A program made the translations under genes and the position numbers. A model generated the notes under the pieces. It saw only the letters and a program-made list of their open reading frames with translations, did no database searches and had not been told where the DNA came from. From NCBI GenBank assembly GCA_036924285.1, contig JAYKYS010000004.1, positions 27,870,001 through 27,934,000 on the forward strand: 64,000 nucleotides of DNA, read 5' to 3'. Below, one piece after another: positions 37,070-50,231 of this stretch (its first letter is position 1; the number at the start of each line of letters is the position of its first letter). The DNA comes from Asterella californica (Eukaryota > Streptophyta > Marchantiopsida > Marchantiales > Aytoniaceae).

Positions 37070-40000
37070 CTACTGTTCCATTGGCTTTCCTTCATCCTCC
37101 TCGTCAATGCCCTCCTTGACATCGATCGTAAACTCGTACTCCTGATCGCACCCAAGGTAGGCATCGCACATAAAATACAACGTGTACGTCTTCTTCCCTG
37201 GCTCAGATGGACTAGTGAAGTCAAGCTTCACTCTCGCCTTGCGCTGCAACGAGACTCGCTTGATAGCTAAAAGCTGGTTGCTCTTGGGCTCCCCAACAAC
37301 CAGCCACCATCCCTCCTCCTTGGGCTTTGGAAACCTCGGCGCGTCCACCGGGCCAAGCTCCTGTCTTGCCTCCAGTTCTCTTTCCAGTGTAACTTGCAAG
37401 GTCACAGTCTCCCCGGTGGATATATCCTCCTTATCCAGAACGTCGTAACCCAAGTCAATGTTAGGGAATCGATTGCAGACTCTAGCGATATCCAGCAACT
37501 GTGCGCTGGTCATTTGCAAAAGCTCCCGTCTCTCCGAATCGTCCATTTCCACAAGGTCGAACACTGTTTCAATGGGTTTCCCCGGGTTGTCCTGACACCT
37601 CTTCGCCAATTCCTTGGTGAAATGGGGTAACTGCAGTAACACGGAATCGCGCTCCCAAAGACCCTGAGTGACCATCTGGCTCAATTCCATGGCCGCCAGT
37701 GCAGGATTTAACCATCCACTGCTTGAAATGACATCAACCATTGCTTGTAAAAGACGACTTGCATCGATTAGAACGTCCCTCTGATCCAAGGCTAGGTTGC
37801 CGGACACCGTATGTCTTGAAAAGTGGGCTTGCAAAAGGACATTCGCCTTGACGTGAGGGTCTGAGTATTTTGGCTTGTCCACGGAGAATCTTTGATGGTT
37901 GATGAGCTTGCGCACCATCTCGTCCTCACCCGGTCTCATGGGCAGCCGTGAATACTCTGACGCCGAAGCCAAGATCTCTAAGAGCCCTTTCATCTTCGTT
38001 TTCGCTGTCAAAGACGAGCTGAACAGCTCGATTGTTGTATAATTGATGTAGTAGTAGGCAGCAATCATACCCAGATTCAGCGGGGACAGGTCCATATCAT
38101 CCTCGATCGCCACACACTTGCTTGATTCCAGCTCGGATATTGTCACCTCAACCAGCTCTGAGAGGTGGTCTGAGAGATGACGATGACTTACCCCCTGCAG
38201 ATTGTAGTAATTGGGGTTCTGGGTCAACCTTCTATACATGAACGTCCAAGTCAAGTAATCCACTGCATCTTGCTTGTTCTCAATAGTCCGTACCACTACT
38301 TCCGCATTCAAGTGATCATGAAGGTAGTGATCAAGATGACTTTCAACTGGGAAAGGCTCGTACAAGAATTTCTTGTAGTACTCTTTCCTCGGTGCGTGGC
38401 AAAGAATGACACATTTACCAGACGTATCCAGAAGTGGCCTACTGGCTCGACCCATCATCTGCAGAAGATCTGTGATAGGATAGTCCGTGTGGGCATTCTC
38501 ACGCCCATCAAAATACTGCGTACCCATAACCACTACTAGATGTGCCGAAGAGGTCATACCCCAACACATGCTGCTGCTGGCTACACACACCTGAATAGCC
38601 CCAGCCTTGAAAAGCTCGGCTGTAACCTCTTGTTCCACTGTGCTTAAACCCTCGTGCAGAAAACCAACTCCATTACTCAAAGCATGTCTCAATGCATCTT
38701 CTTTAACTCTTCCCAGAAATGGGGCCAAGTCGTCTTCGGTGCACTGCAGGAACTGGGGCCGGTCTCCACCATCAGCCGTTGAGTAGGTGACCAAGTCCAA
38801 GGCCGTGAGACGAGCATGCTTCCGAGTGGGCACAAACACCAGAGCAGGCTTTCCACCCTTTGCGTGCTGGACGATGGCAGTGTAAGTTGGTTTGGTCATT
38901 GCCTGCATCCGAGCTTCAAAATTCGCAATATCCACTCCCTGAATATGGATCTCAAGAGGTACGGGCCGCACCCCTGGGGGAAAATTGAACAGTCCATGCG
39001 AACTGGCGCCTATCCACTCCCCAAGGTCCTTAGCGTTAGCTAAAGAAGTAGATAACGCTACTATACGGATCTGACTATCCGGCTGACTCCCTATGTACCG
39101 CATCCTAGAGACAATCACCTCCAGAACAGGACCTCCTTCACCTCCAATCAGATGAAGTTCATCAACTAGGAACAGGCTGACTTGTTGTACATGCTTCCTT
39201 TGCTTCCACCGTCGAGAAAGCACATCCCACCTTTCAGGAGTGCTGATTATTATCTGTCCTTTCTCCAGCAGTTTCATGTCTGTAGCTGTCTCTCCAGTGA
39301 GCTCTACAACTCGGACCCCAAGGCCCTTTCCAAATTTGCTATCCCAATCTCGATACCTCTCTTTTGCGAGAGCCTCTACAGGAGCAATATAGACGCAGCG
39401 ACTGCTTGCGCTATCTCCTCCTTTCTGTAGCATACGAAGAACTGCAAACTCAGCACAAATGGTCTTACCACTTCCTGTCGGCGCCGCAACGAGGACGTTA
39501 TCATCTGTGTTATACAAGACCGTGAAAACCTGTGTCTGAATGGGGTTAAAATGCCGAAATTGTTGATAGAGTGCTTCATACGACGGATTCCGCAAGGCAG
39601 AAACGGGAAGAGGCTGCAGGTCAAGGAGCTCGGTCGGTGGTGGATACTTCTCTGGCAGTATCAAGTGCCGAAACGAAACGGGCAGCACAGTCTCCGCGCC
39701 GAGCCATTTGTCTGAGACAACCCTGATGAAGTACTGAGGAGGCAGCGGCTCGTAAATGGGAACTGTGAAGTTGAGGTTGTGATCCTCTTCCACATACTGC
39801 ATCTTGAGCAAGAAATACTCGTGATGGAGAATGTTCTCTCCGTCATTATCCTCTACGATAATCCAAAACGGCTCCACATAGCCGTGTATTTTCTCGTCCC
39901 ACTGAAAGTCTGGGGTAATAGTTAGGTCAACTTTCAGAACTGAACGTGTGATCGGTTGGACGTGAGCTGCTAACTCAAGCTTGGGAAATTGATGAATGAA

Positions 40001-43000
40001 CTTGTGTATGGTCTTCCCCATTTTCGGGAATCTAATGAGTTCACCAATCTCTTGTGAGGACAAGTCGTAGTAGCGCTCCCAAGCCAAATCCTTCTTTTCA
40101 ACCTTGCTCAAGATATCGTTTGGTATACCTCTGAACTGGCGAAGAGGAGTCTGACTGCTCCACATCTGACGCTGAACCATCTTGCACAATGACAGGGCTT
40201 TCTCGGCCAGCTGAGCCCAACCCCGCTTCAGCACAATCTCGAACAGTGCGCGCATCAAACGACCAGCACTCTGAACACCGACAAGCAACGAAAAGTTAGT
40301 GCTCCAATTACCTCTCAATACTATAAATAGTACCTGTGGCAATAATAACTTCCAGAACCTGATACAAGTAGGAAATCCCAAGTCATCTGAAAGTACCTGG
40401 GTGATGAAAACCATGTCCGACGTCAAGGACAAGCCTTCTAACTTGAGTTGTGAAATATAGGACTGGAGGAGAACGTTGATCTTGGCACTCGGCTCCTCTA
40501 GACTCTCCTTCACGGGAATGGGTACACGATCCAGCAACTTGGCAAGTTCCATCTTCTCCTCTTCTCTGACTGACACGAACTTGAACTCTTCACTTAGAGA
40601 AAACAATCTACAAAGTTCGATATCGCCCATGGTAGGCTTCAAATGCTCATTGTAAGTGGCCATAGTGCCATGAGTAATGTAGTAGTAACTGGCAATACGT
40701 CCCAAGTCGGTCACTTGAAAGTAACCACCCTTCCGGTCGTATTTAACCAGGTTGTTCTTGTCAAGAACACATGCGGCTGAATGAATCTGCAACCAGAATT
40801 ATATGATCAGCATCCGAAGCAGCTAAGGTATAGCAGTTTAAACTCCAGGTATATGACTATACAAAACGTCATCCTTGAGTCTTATGATTGAAATTTACAG
40901 CAACACTTTATTATACTCACCAAATCAGCTCGTCGCTCTTCTAGGGTGGTGTCTGACTTCAAAGCATCGACGCTGACACCGTACAGAGTCGGATTTCGGA
41001 GCATTCTGATGTACAAGTACGTGTACCCCAACCATGTACAAGCCTCGCGTGCGTTCTGAACACTACCGAGCACAATTTCTGCATTCAAATTGTCAGCCAG
41101 CTTTGATATATACTGACTTTCAATGGGCAGTTGTTGGTTCATGAGCGACAAGTAGTACTGCAACTCGGAGTGACCTGTGATGATGATACCTAAACCATTG
41201 GTATCATACTGTGGCCGACCCGCACGACCAAGCATCTGCATCACATCCAAAGGACTTAATTCCGTCCAAGACCCTTTTTCCGGGTTATAAATCTGTGTTC
41301 CTTTGATGATCACAGTGTGCGCAGGTAGATTGACACCCCATGCCAGAGTGGCAGTAGAAACAAGAACTTGAATGTGACCATCTCCGAAAAGATCTTCCAC
41401 CAGGGTACGATCTTGCCTTGCCATACCGGCATGATGGATAGCAAAACCGTACGGAAGAAGTTCTCTAAGGTCATTACTCTTTACTGCTTCTGTTTCAGAC
41501 TGCAGAATTACCCTGCTTACACTGTCCTCCTTCAAGAACCGTCCGAGGGTGTCATTGCTCAGGGCCGCGTCTCTTATGGCTCGTGCAGTCTTGGCAGTCT
41601 CCTTCCTTGAGTGAACGAAGATCAGGATTTGGTGCCTGCCGGCCGCCTCCATTACTTTCTCGTAGCAAATCTCGTTCATCAACTGAAACCGCTGCAAAGG
41701 CTTGCGCACAGTAATCCCAATATACTGTTGTGCCAAGGGGCAAGGCCGGTAACTATTGTCGAAGTAGAAAAGACCTTTGGACTTATCTACCCTCAGAAAG
41801 ATCGCAACGTCATCGTAATTCGGTAAAGTAGCAGACAGACCAATCAATCTAATAGGATCTTGTGTGGTTTCAATCTGCCTAACAGTTCTGGCAACAATAC
41901 TCTCCAAAACAGGCCCACGGTTGTCGTGCAAAAGATGAATCTCATCAATGATTAAAAGCTTCACCATTTGTGTGTAAGTTCTATCTCCTGACTTACGAGT
42001 AATGATATCCCACTTCTCCGGAGTCGTCACTATAATCTGAGTTTCATCAATTTGTTGCCGGGAAAGGGTTTGGTCTCCAGTCAGTTCCTTCACAGACACT
42101 CCAAAATCCTTCAACCTTTTGGACAGATTTCCTACCATCTCGGCTACAAGGGCCTTCATGGGTGCGACGTACACAATCTTGAAACCACTGAGGTCGACGG
42201 AGCCATCTTCTCTCCTTCTAAGTCCAATTTCGTGCAAAATGGCCAACATGGCCACATTCGTCTTACCAGCTCCAGTCGGGGCGCAGAGCAACAGATTCTC
42301 GTGTGTAAATAGCGCAGTTTCATACACCTTACTCTGTACCCTGTTAAGAGTGGTCATGCCACTAAAAGCTGGTTGTGCCCACTCTGGGATGTCTGCGACT
42401 CTCACTAACTCCTCACCCTCTGCAAAAGGTCTAGCCTTCATTGCAGGGACGTGCACCTCCTCATAACCTTTCTTTGCTGTCCTGAATGACCCCGAAGGTA
42501 ATTCACATCTCTTGTTCGCCATAAGAAAACCCCCTTGATGGAAGGAAAGCTGGTCCAGATCCAACAACTGGCGCTGTCCTTTCAACCAACCGCCCTCTGA
42601 TGCTCCATGTGCCTCAGACCTTCTTCCTTTCTCACCCTCCCCGGTTACTTCTCCATCCCTCAATTTCCTGGCCTCCTCTCTTATGCTTCTTTCTAAATTT
42701 TTTTGCCTCTCCTTCGCAGTCGCCCTAGTGGCGTGTAGCTGCTCGAGAATGGCAGCCATGGCAGGTCCTTCATCGCTCATTTCTTCTTCTATTTTCTTCT
42801 TTGCCTCATCATCTTCAGCCCTAGCAAGTCGAGTGCACCAGACTATCTTCAACCTGTTCCTCAGGAGTAATTTGATAAGGTCAAATTTATCATAATCTAA
42901 CAACATCACCAGCCTATTCTCTACATCTCTGTCGTCTCCTTCTGCAAGATACTTCAGAACTTCCTCTGCGAGCTTCTGGCTCTGCTGAGGGTCAATGTCA

Positions 43001-43866
43001 CCGTAGGCTTGAGAAATTTTCCTCTGTAGCCAATAAGCATCAATATCTTGTACATTCAGACCCTCGTCGGCTTCCTCCATCTCCTCGTCGTCAATGCCTC
43101 CCATCTGCATCCCCTCGTTCTCGTGAGCTTCCTGCCCGTCATCCTCTCCGTCACTATCCTCCTGCACTTCATCCAAATCGCTTTCTTCCTCCTCTTCCTC
43201 CTCTTCGAACTCCACCGCGACACCAATGTCATCATCCAGAGCCTCACCAGCACCACCTGCAACTCCCTCTCCCGCTTCATGGTAATCACTTATCAACTTC
43301 CCAATGGAAACAAGTTGTGTAAAGCGTTCCTGGGACATAGTATTTAGAAGTTTCTCAATTTCCTTCTTTTTGTCGGGATCCTTGAACTTGTCGTTCTTCA
43401 GAACAGCCAGAACCTCGTCCGCTGCCCCCCTCAGAATATCCTGCGGCTGATCACCAAACTGGAGTTGTATAGTGCTCAGAAGAGCTTCGTATGCAGCTCT
43501 AGTCTCTTTAGTCTTCGGTCTGTACATCCCATCATCAACGATAGTAAATACACTATCATCTTGCGAAGCTCGCGGCCTTTTGCTAGCCTTTCTTGGTATA
43601 TCTACAAATGACTTCTCCTTCTCCTTGGCCGCTCTCTTCTTCTTCGCCTTAGTCAGCTTTTCTTCCAGTTCCTGAGGTCGTCCGTGGTAAACACGATCGC
43701 CGAACGACTTCGGGTCGATCTTACCCCACAAACTCTCCGGTTCTCCAGTCGGCTCATGCGTATCCCGCGGCCTCGTATCCGTGGTGAGCACGAGTGAAGA
43801 ATTTGCTCTGTACTCATACTGCTTGAACCGAGCATGCGCTTCAGCTCCTCCTCCCAAGTGCGCCAT
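37070..43866 (-). CDS. BRR2: BRR2, U5 snRNP RNA helicase (SNRNP200)
   Basis: Three exons on the minus strand: 43866-40921, 40786-40397 and 40270-37070, giving 2178 residues (about 2170 in plants). The start [20 protein letters not shown] is near-identical to known plant BRR2. An acidic linker spans about residues 210-270. The N-terminal helicase cassette has APTGAGKT near 527, DEIH near 640, SATLPN and LGRAGR. The C-terminal cassette has APTGSGKT near 1375, DELH near 1482, STSLAN and MGRASR in place of the GRAGR form, in line with its role as a non-unwinding regulatory cassette. Each cassette is followed by a Sec63-type unit. BRR2 unwinds U4/U6 snRNA to activate the spliceosome in the nucleus. 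Exons 2 and 3 are separated by a 126-base intron that has no stop and keeps the frame. Confidence 0.97.
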
Positions 43867-46802
43867 CCCTCCTCCGACTGAAACGCCAAAACCTCTTTAC
43901 TTCCTCGCTCAAATTTTCTCTCCCTCCCTTCCCGTCACACACAATTTAATATGGCGACCTAACGATCGCGTGTGTTAAAGTGCCCCGCCTTAAACCCCAA
44001 CTTCACCTATATACCATGCCTCCAGACATATAGACGATTCAGATATCCACACTGAGAAACATCGAAGAATTCCTCAACGACACACGAAAACGTGCATCTC
44101 AAGCTACCAAATGGAGCGCGCGGGCACGAGGCTTGTTCTCGTCTTCCTACTAGGGTTTAGGGCACGTCCCTTCTTGCTGCTGTCCGTGCACGCTTGTGTC
44201 CGCAGGGCGGAGTCACTGCGAAGTTCGACAGAAGTTCCTAAACTTCAGGCACTCCTTTCTTTCCCCCTACTTCTGCCGTTCTACGTATTGCAAGTCACGG
44301 CGAAGTTCGACAGAAGTTGATCGAGGATGCATATTGAACTGCACTTTTCAGCACAGGTCGCCAGATGACAGTGTTCCGTTCGATTCACGGCTTTCACTCC
44401 ATTCATTTGACAATCCTTCAAGTTCCATCCGGGTGGGCATTTTGCCAGATGTTACTCCTTTTTTTCGCTTTTCACGAACTACGACGTCGGCAAGCTGAGC
44501 TTCGCTCCTGCTCGCAGTTAACCGACTCACATAGTCGTACGGTGAACAATGAAGGATGCGCCTCATCAACCCCATCCACGCGCAGAGAGGAGTGGAGAGG
44601 GTTAGAAGGAAGATAGAATTAGGGTCTTTTATATTTATGGTAAACTTTTTTGGATCTATTTCAGGTTTATTTATATATATGTAAACCAAAATGCTTATTT
44701 CTCGTGTTGGATTATTTTAGTTTATTTCTATACAAGTTTAGATCTACTTCAGTTTCTTATTTATAACAATACGTATGGCATGATCGTTTAAAAGAAACAA
44801 AAGAGACTATTTTTTAGTTACAACTGATAATATTTATGTAAGAATTTTTATTACGGAGTGTCAAAGTTAAGGACCTTCTGAAACATTCTAGACCCGTGGG
44901 AATGAGTTACTACTTTGTCCAGATTTCAGCCTGACTTCGGCTAGTGTTCATGCGGGCACCTCCGCAAGTACCTGCAGGAAAATATCGCGGGTTTTTTCTT
45001 GACGATCTTTTATTCGTTTCGTTTGTTTTTTTACAATGGATTCTTCACTGCTCTGAGTAATTATCTTGAGTGTATAAATTGGAAAAAAATCAATAATAAA
45101 ATCCTGATGTTCACAGATGGGATCCAGAATGAGTAGAATTTATATACAAAATTATAAGTGATAATTTTACGATCAGTTATCTCTCTGCCGATGAAAAATA
45201 TTTCCTCTGATCTTTGACACCCCTTATGAGCATATTACCGTATACTGTTTCTTTATGTGAACACAATTTTTAATGTACTTACTTTTATTCTGATAATTCT
45301 TTACTTTCTTAGTAAAATTTTGATTTATGAATTATTTTCTTTTTTCATTTAGATTTCTGTTGCTTAGAGACTTATCCATGCGACAAAATGCCTAATGCGT
45401 TATATTTGCTCAATTCAATGGTCGGTGATGTCCTAAGTAAGATGAGCTACATAATTGATGATAATTGTGTTTTTAACAATATATATCAATTTTCCAAAAT
45501 TCTACATCATCTATAAATGAAGGTACGCTAACATTTTTATTTATCTAATTTTGGAAAGTTGAAGATGATATTTAAAGTTTTTATAAATTACTAACTGAAA
45601 TATATTACACAAATACTTTAACACATAAATTCCACTTTTTATCATATTATAAATTTCATGTTGACTTTTTGATAGTGGTTCTTTGTTAACCACAAAATTT
45701 ACTTGGAAAATAACATGATAAGTACGAGGCGCTCAGTGAATAAAATACGTCTCGTCCGTATAATAAAACTAAATAATGTAGGTGCTTTAGGTGTTTAGTT
45801 ACAGAAAAAAGATTTATATTTATGATAGCTTATAAAAGATTGTAGTCTATAATTATCTATAATATAAATTTTGTATTTTAATACTAAAGATTGTTTACAA
45901 CTGAATTATTGTACTTCCTTTTGAAATTCATACATTTAACAAAATTTAACAGATTCTTTAACAGTTTACTTCTTTAATATGATACTGATCATAAAGCAAA
46001 TAAAATCCAATTAGATGATCGTATCTTTATCTTTCCTTTATTGACCTCTAACTACTTGTACTCAAAATATATAGTACATTTTATGAACGAAAATCATGAT
46101 GAATAAGAATTCAGTGGTGTATACATGCCGCTGTTTTCTCCATATGGTCTTGATTAGACTTGTACATATGATGTGATTTGCTCATTATATAACTTCGTAT
46201 TGTACTAAAGCCCAAGTAAGAATTAAGCAAACAAATTGCATAAATATTATAGCCAATAAAGAAAATATGTTTATTTAAATTAAAATAGTAAATATTAACC
46301 GTCCATCCGACTCCCAGTTTAATACAATAACGTGACAAGAACCTAAAATACGCAAAAGAAATAATAAATAAAGACGAGATGTCGAAAGAGAACAAGGATG
46401 ATATGATACAAATTTACAAGCAAATATATTAGAAAATCCAATTCCCTAATAACTGAATAAAATAAATAATTTAAGGTTCCTTCTGCATCCATCCCGAATT
46501 CAGCTAGTGGAGCACCTCTCCTCCTCACTCACACCACTTCCAGGAGCGGCCATGGAAAGTACTGTGGCTGCCGCCTGAACTATGAGAAAGAGAAAATTAG
46601 AAGTGACCTTCCTTTCGTTGCTTACGCAATGTATTGACGACAACGTCGTGCGGTGGAGCCCACGCCGTGCGTTCCTTTTGGCATTCTCTGGTTTATCTCA
46701 GTCGTTGGGTTCCGATTCGGGGTTTGGCCGAAGGAAGTCGCCCGGTCTCTTGCATCGCGTCTGCCCAGGAGTCGAAATTGGCCATTATCGACAGCACTCA
46801 AC

Positions 46803-46837
<35 letters not shown>

Positions 46838-47021
46838 ACAGAACGGAGGTTCCGGTTTTGATAGCGATTCTATAGGGTTAATCAGAAGAAAGGAGACGAG
46901 AGAGGGGGACCGGCGAAGGCTTCTCTCCAGTTTGAAAGGGTTGGACGAGTTTTATCGGGAGCTTAGTGCTTCGAGGCGGGACCAAGCGTGTACTGAAGTT
47001 GTCACAGAAGTGGTATAGGGA
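43867..47021. other. Divergent spacer between BRR2 and RBM22
   Basis: The first 150 bases are the likely BRR2 promoter and leader. An 18-base direct repeat (CGAAGTTCGACAGAAGTT) lies near 44218 and 44302. From 44600 to 46500 the DNA is very AT-rich with no gene. From about 46500 the composition rises into the RBM22 leader, which contains an (AG)15 tract. Confidence 0.55.
46807..46836 (+). repeat. (AG)15 microsatellite upstream of RBM22
   Basis: Fifteen uninterrupted AG units lie about 185 bases before the RBM22 start codon. GA tracts near plant start sites can bind BBR/BPC GAGA-binding factors; a regulatory role here is inference. Confidence 0.9.
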
Positions 47022-49240
47022 ATGGCTCATCGGCTCCTTAGGGACGTAGAGGCCGATGGCTGGGAACGCTCAGATTTCCCTATCATCTGCGAGTCTTGTC
47101 TCGGCGACAACCCCTATGTTCGAATGGTATGGCTATCAAACCATCTTTTGAGATTTTTGAAAGGTAAAAGCTGCGTTCTGGAGTTTAGAGACTTAGGGAG
47201 TGCAGCGGATTTCTCTCTAGCTCTCACTATTTGAGCGTTTCACTGTTCTTCGGAGCTCGTGTTTCTTGCGGGTTGGCCCTTTTAACGAGACCATTCTACT
47301 GTCGTTGCAGACCAAGGCCAATTTTGACAAAGAGTGCAAAATATGCACTAGACCGTTTACAGTCTTTCGGTGGAGGCCTGGACGGGATGCCCGTTACAAG
47401 AAGTCAGAGGTCTGCCAGACTTGTAGCAAACTGAAGAACGTTTGCCAAGTGTGCTTGCTCGACCTGGAGTATGGATTGCCAGTGCAAGTTCGGGACACTG
47501 CTCTCGGTATCAATACGAGTGACGCGATCCCTAAGAGTGATGTCAACCGCGAGTATTTCGCTGAGGAGCAAGATCGCAAGGTAGTATCTTTTCCTCCTTG
47601 CTCTTTTCCAGGCGCAACCCTAATGAAGTAGCGGAGCGTTTCCGGCTTTTATTCGTTTTGTGTGCTTAGTAGGTTTACTTTCTGAATCGTTAAGATTGTA
47701 GAATCGTTGAACCTGACTAGTTTGTCATGACGTTTGTGCTTACTCCAGGCAAGAGCAGGGCTGGACTATGAGTCGTCCTATGGAAAGGCACGTCCTAATG
47801 ACACAATTTTGAAACTACAAAGGACAACACCTTATTACAAACGTAACCGAGCGCACATATGTAGTTTCTACGTACGAGGAGAATGCACTCGTGGAGCTGA
47901 GTGTCCCTACAGGCACGAAATGCCAGTCACGGGGGAGCTTTCTCAACAGAACATAAAGGACCGTTACTATGGGTGTGTTTCTTCTTTCTCCCTCACCACC
48001 CTGTTTCCTTTCGATAGAATTTTCCTCTGACATTTATGTCGATACGGTGTCTGAAGCTCTTGTAATGTCCCCAAGGTGTTGATATCGGTACTGAATCGGA
48101 TTGGGCTATACATTGCGGAGATTGGACCTAAAAGGTGTCTTTAATTAGAACTGAGGGATTTCACTATTTACTTAAACGTGATTTGAGTTATAGTAGATGC
48201 CCATCATACTTCCTCGACTGATGAGTGTTCTAGTCTCAGCACTGTGTTATGTGGCATGCGGTGTGCTTCAGAGTTACAGCTACAAGAGTCTCATCGTAAC
48301 GTGTTCTGAATTCGAGTGTTAAATGTTGTGGCTTTTACTACGGGCTGTCCTGATTGCTTGGTCAAGCATCTCGTTTTTCATCGGCGGACAATTAATCATT
48401 TGCTTCTATGTTGGTCGCAGTGTGAATGATCCTGTGGCTGCAAAGCTGTTGAGAAAAGCGGGGGAGATGCCATCTCTTGTCCCACCCGAGGACGAGAGCA
48501 TCAAGACTTTGTATGTCGGGGGATTGGATCAGCGGATTGGTGAGGAGGATCTTAAGGACCAATTTTATGCCTATGGCGAGATCGAAAGTATCCGATTGGT
48601 TTCTCAGAGAGCTTGCGCTTTTATCACCTACACAAACCGTGAAGGTGCGGAGAAGGCTGCCGATCACCTTGCAAATAAGCTGGTGATCAAAGGACTGAGG
48701 TTGAAGCTTATGTGGGGAAAGCCCCAGCTACCGAAACCCGAAATGGAAGGTGGGGATGACGAGACAGGGAAGATAAACGTAGGAGGCGGCATACTGTCAC
48801 ATGGAGGGATGTTACCACGGGCGGTTATCTCCCAGCAGCAACAGAGTCTACAAATGCAGGAACAGCCACCACTTAACTACTTCAACATCCCTCCCCCCCC
48901 ACCACCTTCGGAGAGACCTTTCTATCCATCGATGGACCCACAAAGAATGGGTGCAGTTGCACCAGGTCAGGAAGCTACTTCTTCTGGACAGACAGATAAT
49001 GCAAATCGTAGTGGTCCCCCTGGTACAACTTCTGCTCAGCCAAATACGCAGTACGGTGCTCCACTTGGGCCTCCACCGTATGGGTATGCCCCTGGACCTC
49101 ACTCTCAGTATCAACAACCTCAATTCCGCCCTCCTTATCCTCAAACCGGTGCCGGTCCCAGGGCCTATCCATTTCTTCCTCCTTATCACTCCGGAGCCCC
49201 GCCGCCCCCACCTCAACAATATTATCGCCCTCAATTCTAA
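47022..49240 (+). CDS. RBM22: RBM22/ECM2-type pre-mRNA splicing factor with CCCH zinc finger and RRM
   Basis: Four exons: 47022-47126, 47311-47580, 47749-47972 and 48421-49240, giving 472 residues. The N-terminal region has conserved cysteine pairs (CESC near 24, CKIC and CQTC...CQVC further on) as in ECM2/RBM22. A CCCH finger, C-x7-C-x5-C-x3-H, spans about residues 163-181. An RRM follows at about 228-301 with RNP2 LYVGGL and RNP1-like RACAFITY. The last 170 residues are rich in proline, glutamine and glycine. RBM22 contacts the U6 snRNA stem-loop and intron RNA in the activated spliceosome. Plants usually carry it as C3H-RRM proteins such as AtC3H40. It faces BUD31 tail to tail, about 1 kb apart. 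The start matches the family MAHRLLRD form. Confidence 0.93.
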
Positions 49241-50231
49241 TCGGATCACTTGGAAGAATGTGGATCCAGTGGGCCAACGAGATGTACTTTAATTTGCATG
49301 TTGGCTGAAATTTATTCACTCGGGGACTGTTTATAGCCAGTGTTAGATGTGCCAAACCGAAGAGCATGTAGGTGAAGCGGGAAGATGATGTGTAGACAAA
49401 CTGCAGCTTGAAACATAGTACGGTCAGGTTTAGGTGGCTTTGTTCAGGATTTTTTCACTCCGTCTCGCGGACACGAATGTAACAGAGGATACGTGAAGAA
49501 TGCATCGTGCAAGCTATTTTTTGGGTCGAAGTTATGTCTTGAAACCCGTTGTAAGAGCTGCCCTCTGTCGCATGAAATTGAAGTGATATATACTGGTCGA
49601 TCTGTGTACAGAATGGGTATGTAAGCTGTTGTTGAGCTCAGAAGGATATTACAGTATTACGTCTCAACACCGACTGGACACGTCTAGCTTGCAGAAGTAA
49701 AAGTCCTACATACAAATGAAGAATACAGCTTACACCCCCATTCTGTACAGTGTCTACAGGTGTCCAATCGGTGTTGAGACTATGATGCAAGGTTTCAACA
49801 AGATTGTCCTTGCTTGTTACTTACTCTGTAGGCACAGAATATGATCCCTCTGCACCGAGGACAAGATATTGGTGTTTCAAACGAGTCGCATACAGAACTT
49901 GTGTTACACATTCCTTGGTAATGCATACACACTAAGGCTGACTATACCCTGGACGTGTTGGCCATTCTATTTCTTAATGTGGTAAACACCGAACGCTGAA
50001 ATTCAAACCGTAAATGGAATGCTTGAAAGCTGGATAAGAAATCGAGGCACGGTCATGAGCCTGCCTCAAAATGAGCCTTTTCTTCTCGTACAAGTGTTTA
50101 ATCCAAACGGGATCTGCTCCTTCTAAATCACGTCTCCTAGCCAATTACTACAAATTATACAAGCTACCACAAAGTCTACGCGCAACGGAGGTCTTGCTAC
50201 AACTATCCCATGAACGATTCTATTACCGACT
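49241..50231. other. Convergent spacer between RBM22 and BUD31
   Basis: Just under 1 kb, expected to hold the 3' UTRs of both genes. No frame of interest. Two interleaved inverted repeats occupy 49605-49780 and are listed separately. Confidence 0.6.
49605..49780. repeat. Two interleaved near-perfect inverted repeats
   Basis: Arm A (49605-49629) pairs with A' (49725-49749) at 23 of 25 positions, and arm B (49661-49681) pairs with B' (49760-49780) at 20 of 21. The order along the DNA is A-B-A'-B', so the two stems cannot nest as simple hairpins and would form a pseudoknot-like fold. The element is in the likely 3' UTR of RBM22, antisense to the end of BUD31 transcripts. Confidence 0.85.

Noticed and set aside
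37182..43675. Many plus-strand open frames of 60-120 codons opposite BRR2
   Set aside because: They are antisense shadows of a long conserved coding exon and carry no motif of their own.
44111..44616. Plus-strand frames upstream of BRR2
   Set aside because: Short, overlapping in several frames and including a direct repeat; no domain is visible and they lie in the BRR2 promoter side.
48848..49367. Minus-strand frames opposite the end of RBM22
   Set aside because: They are shadows of the proline- and glutamine-rich C-terminal exon.
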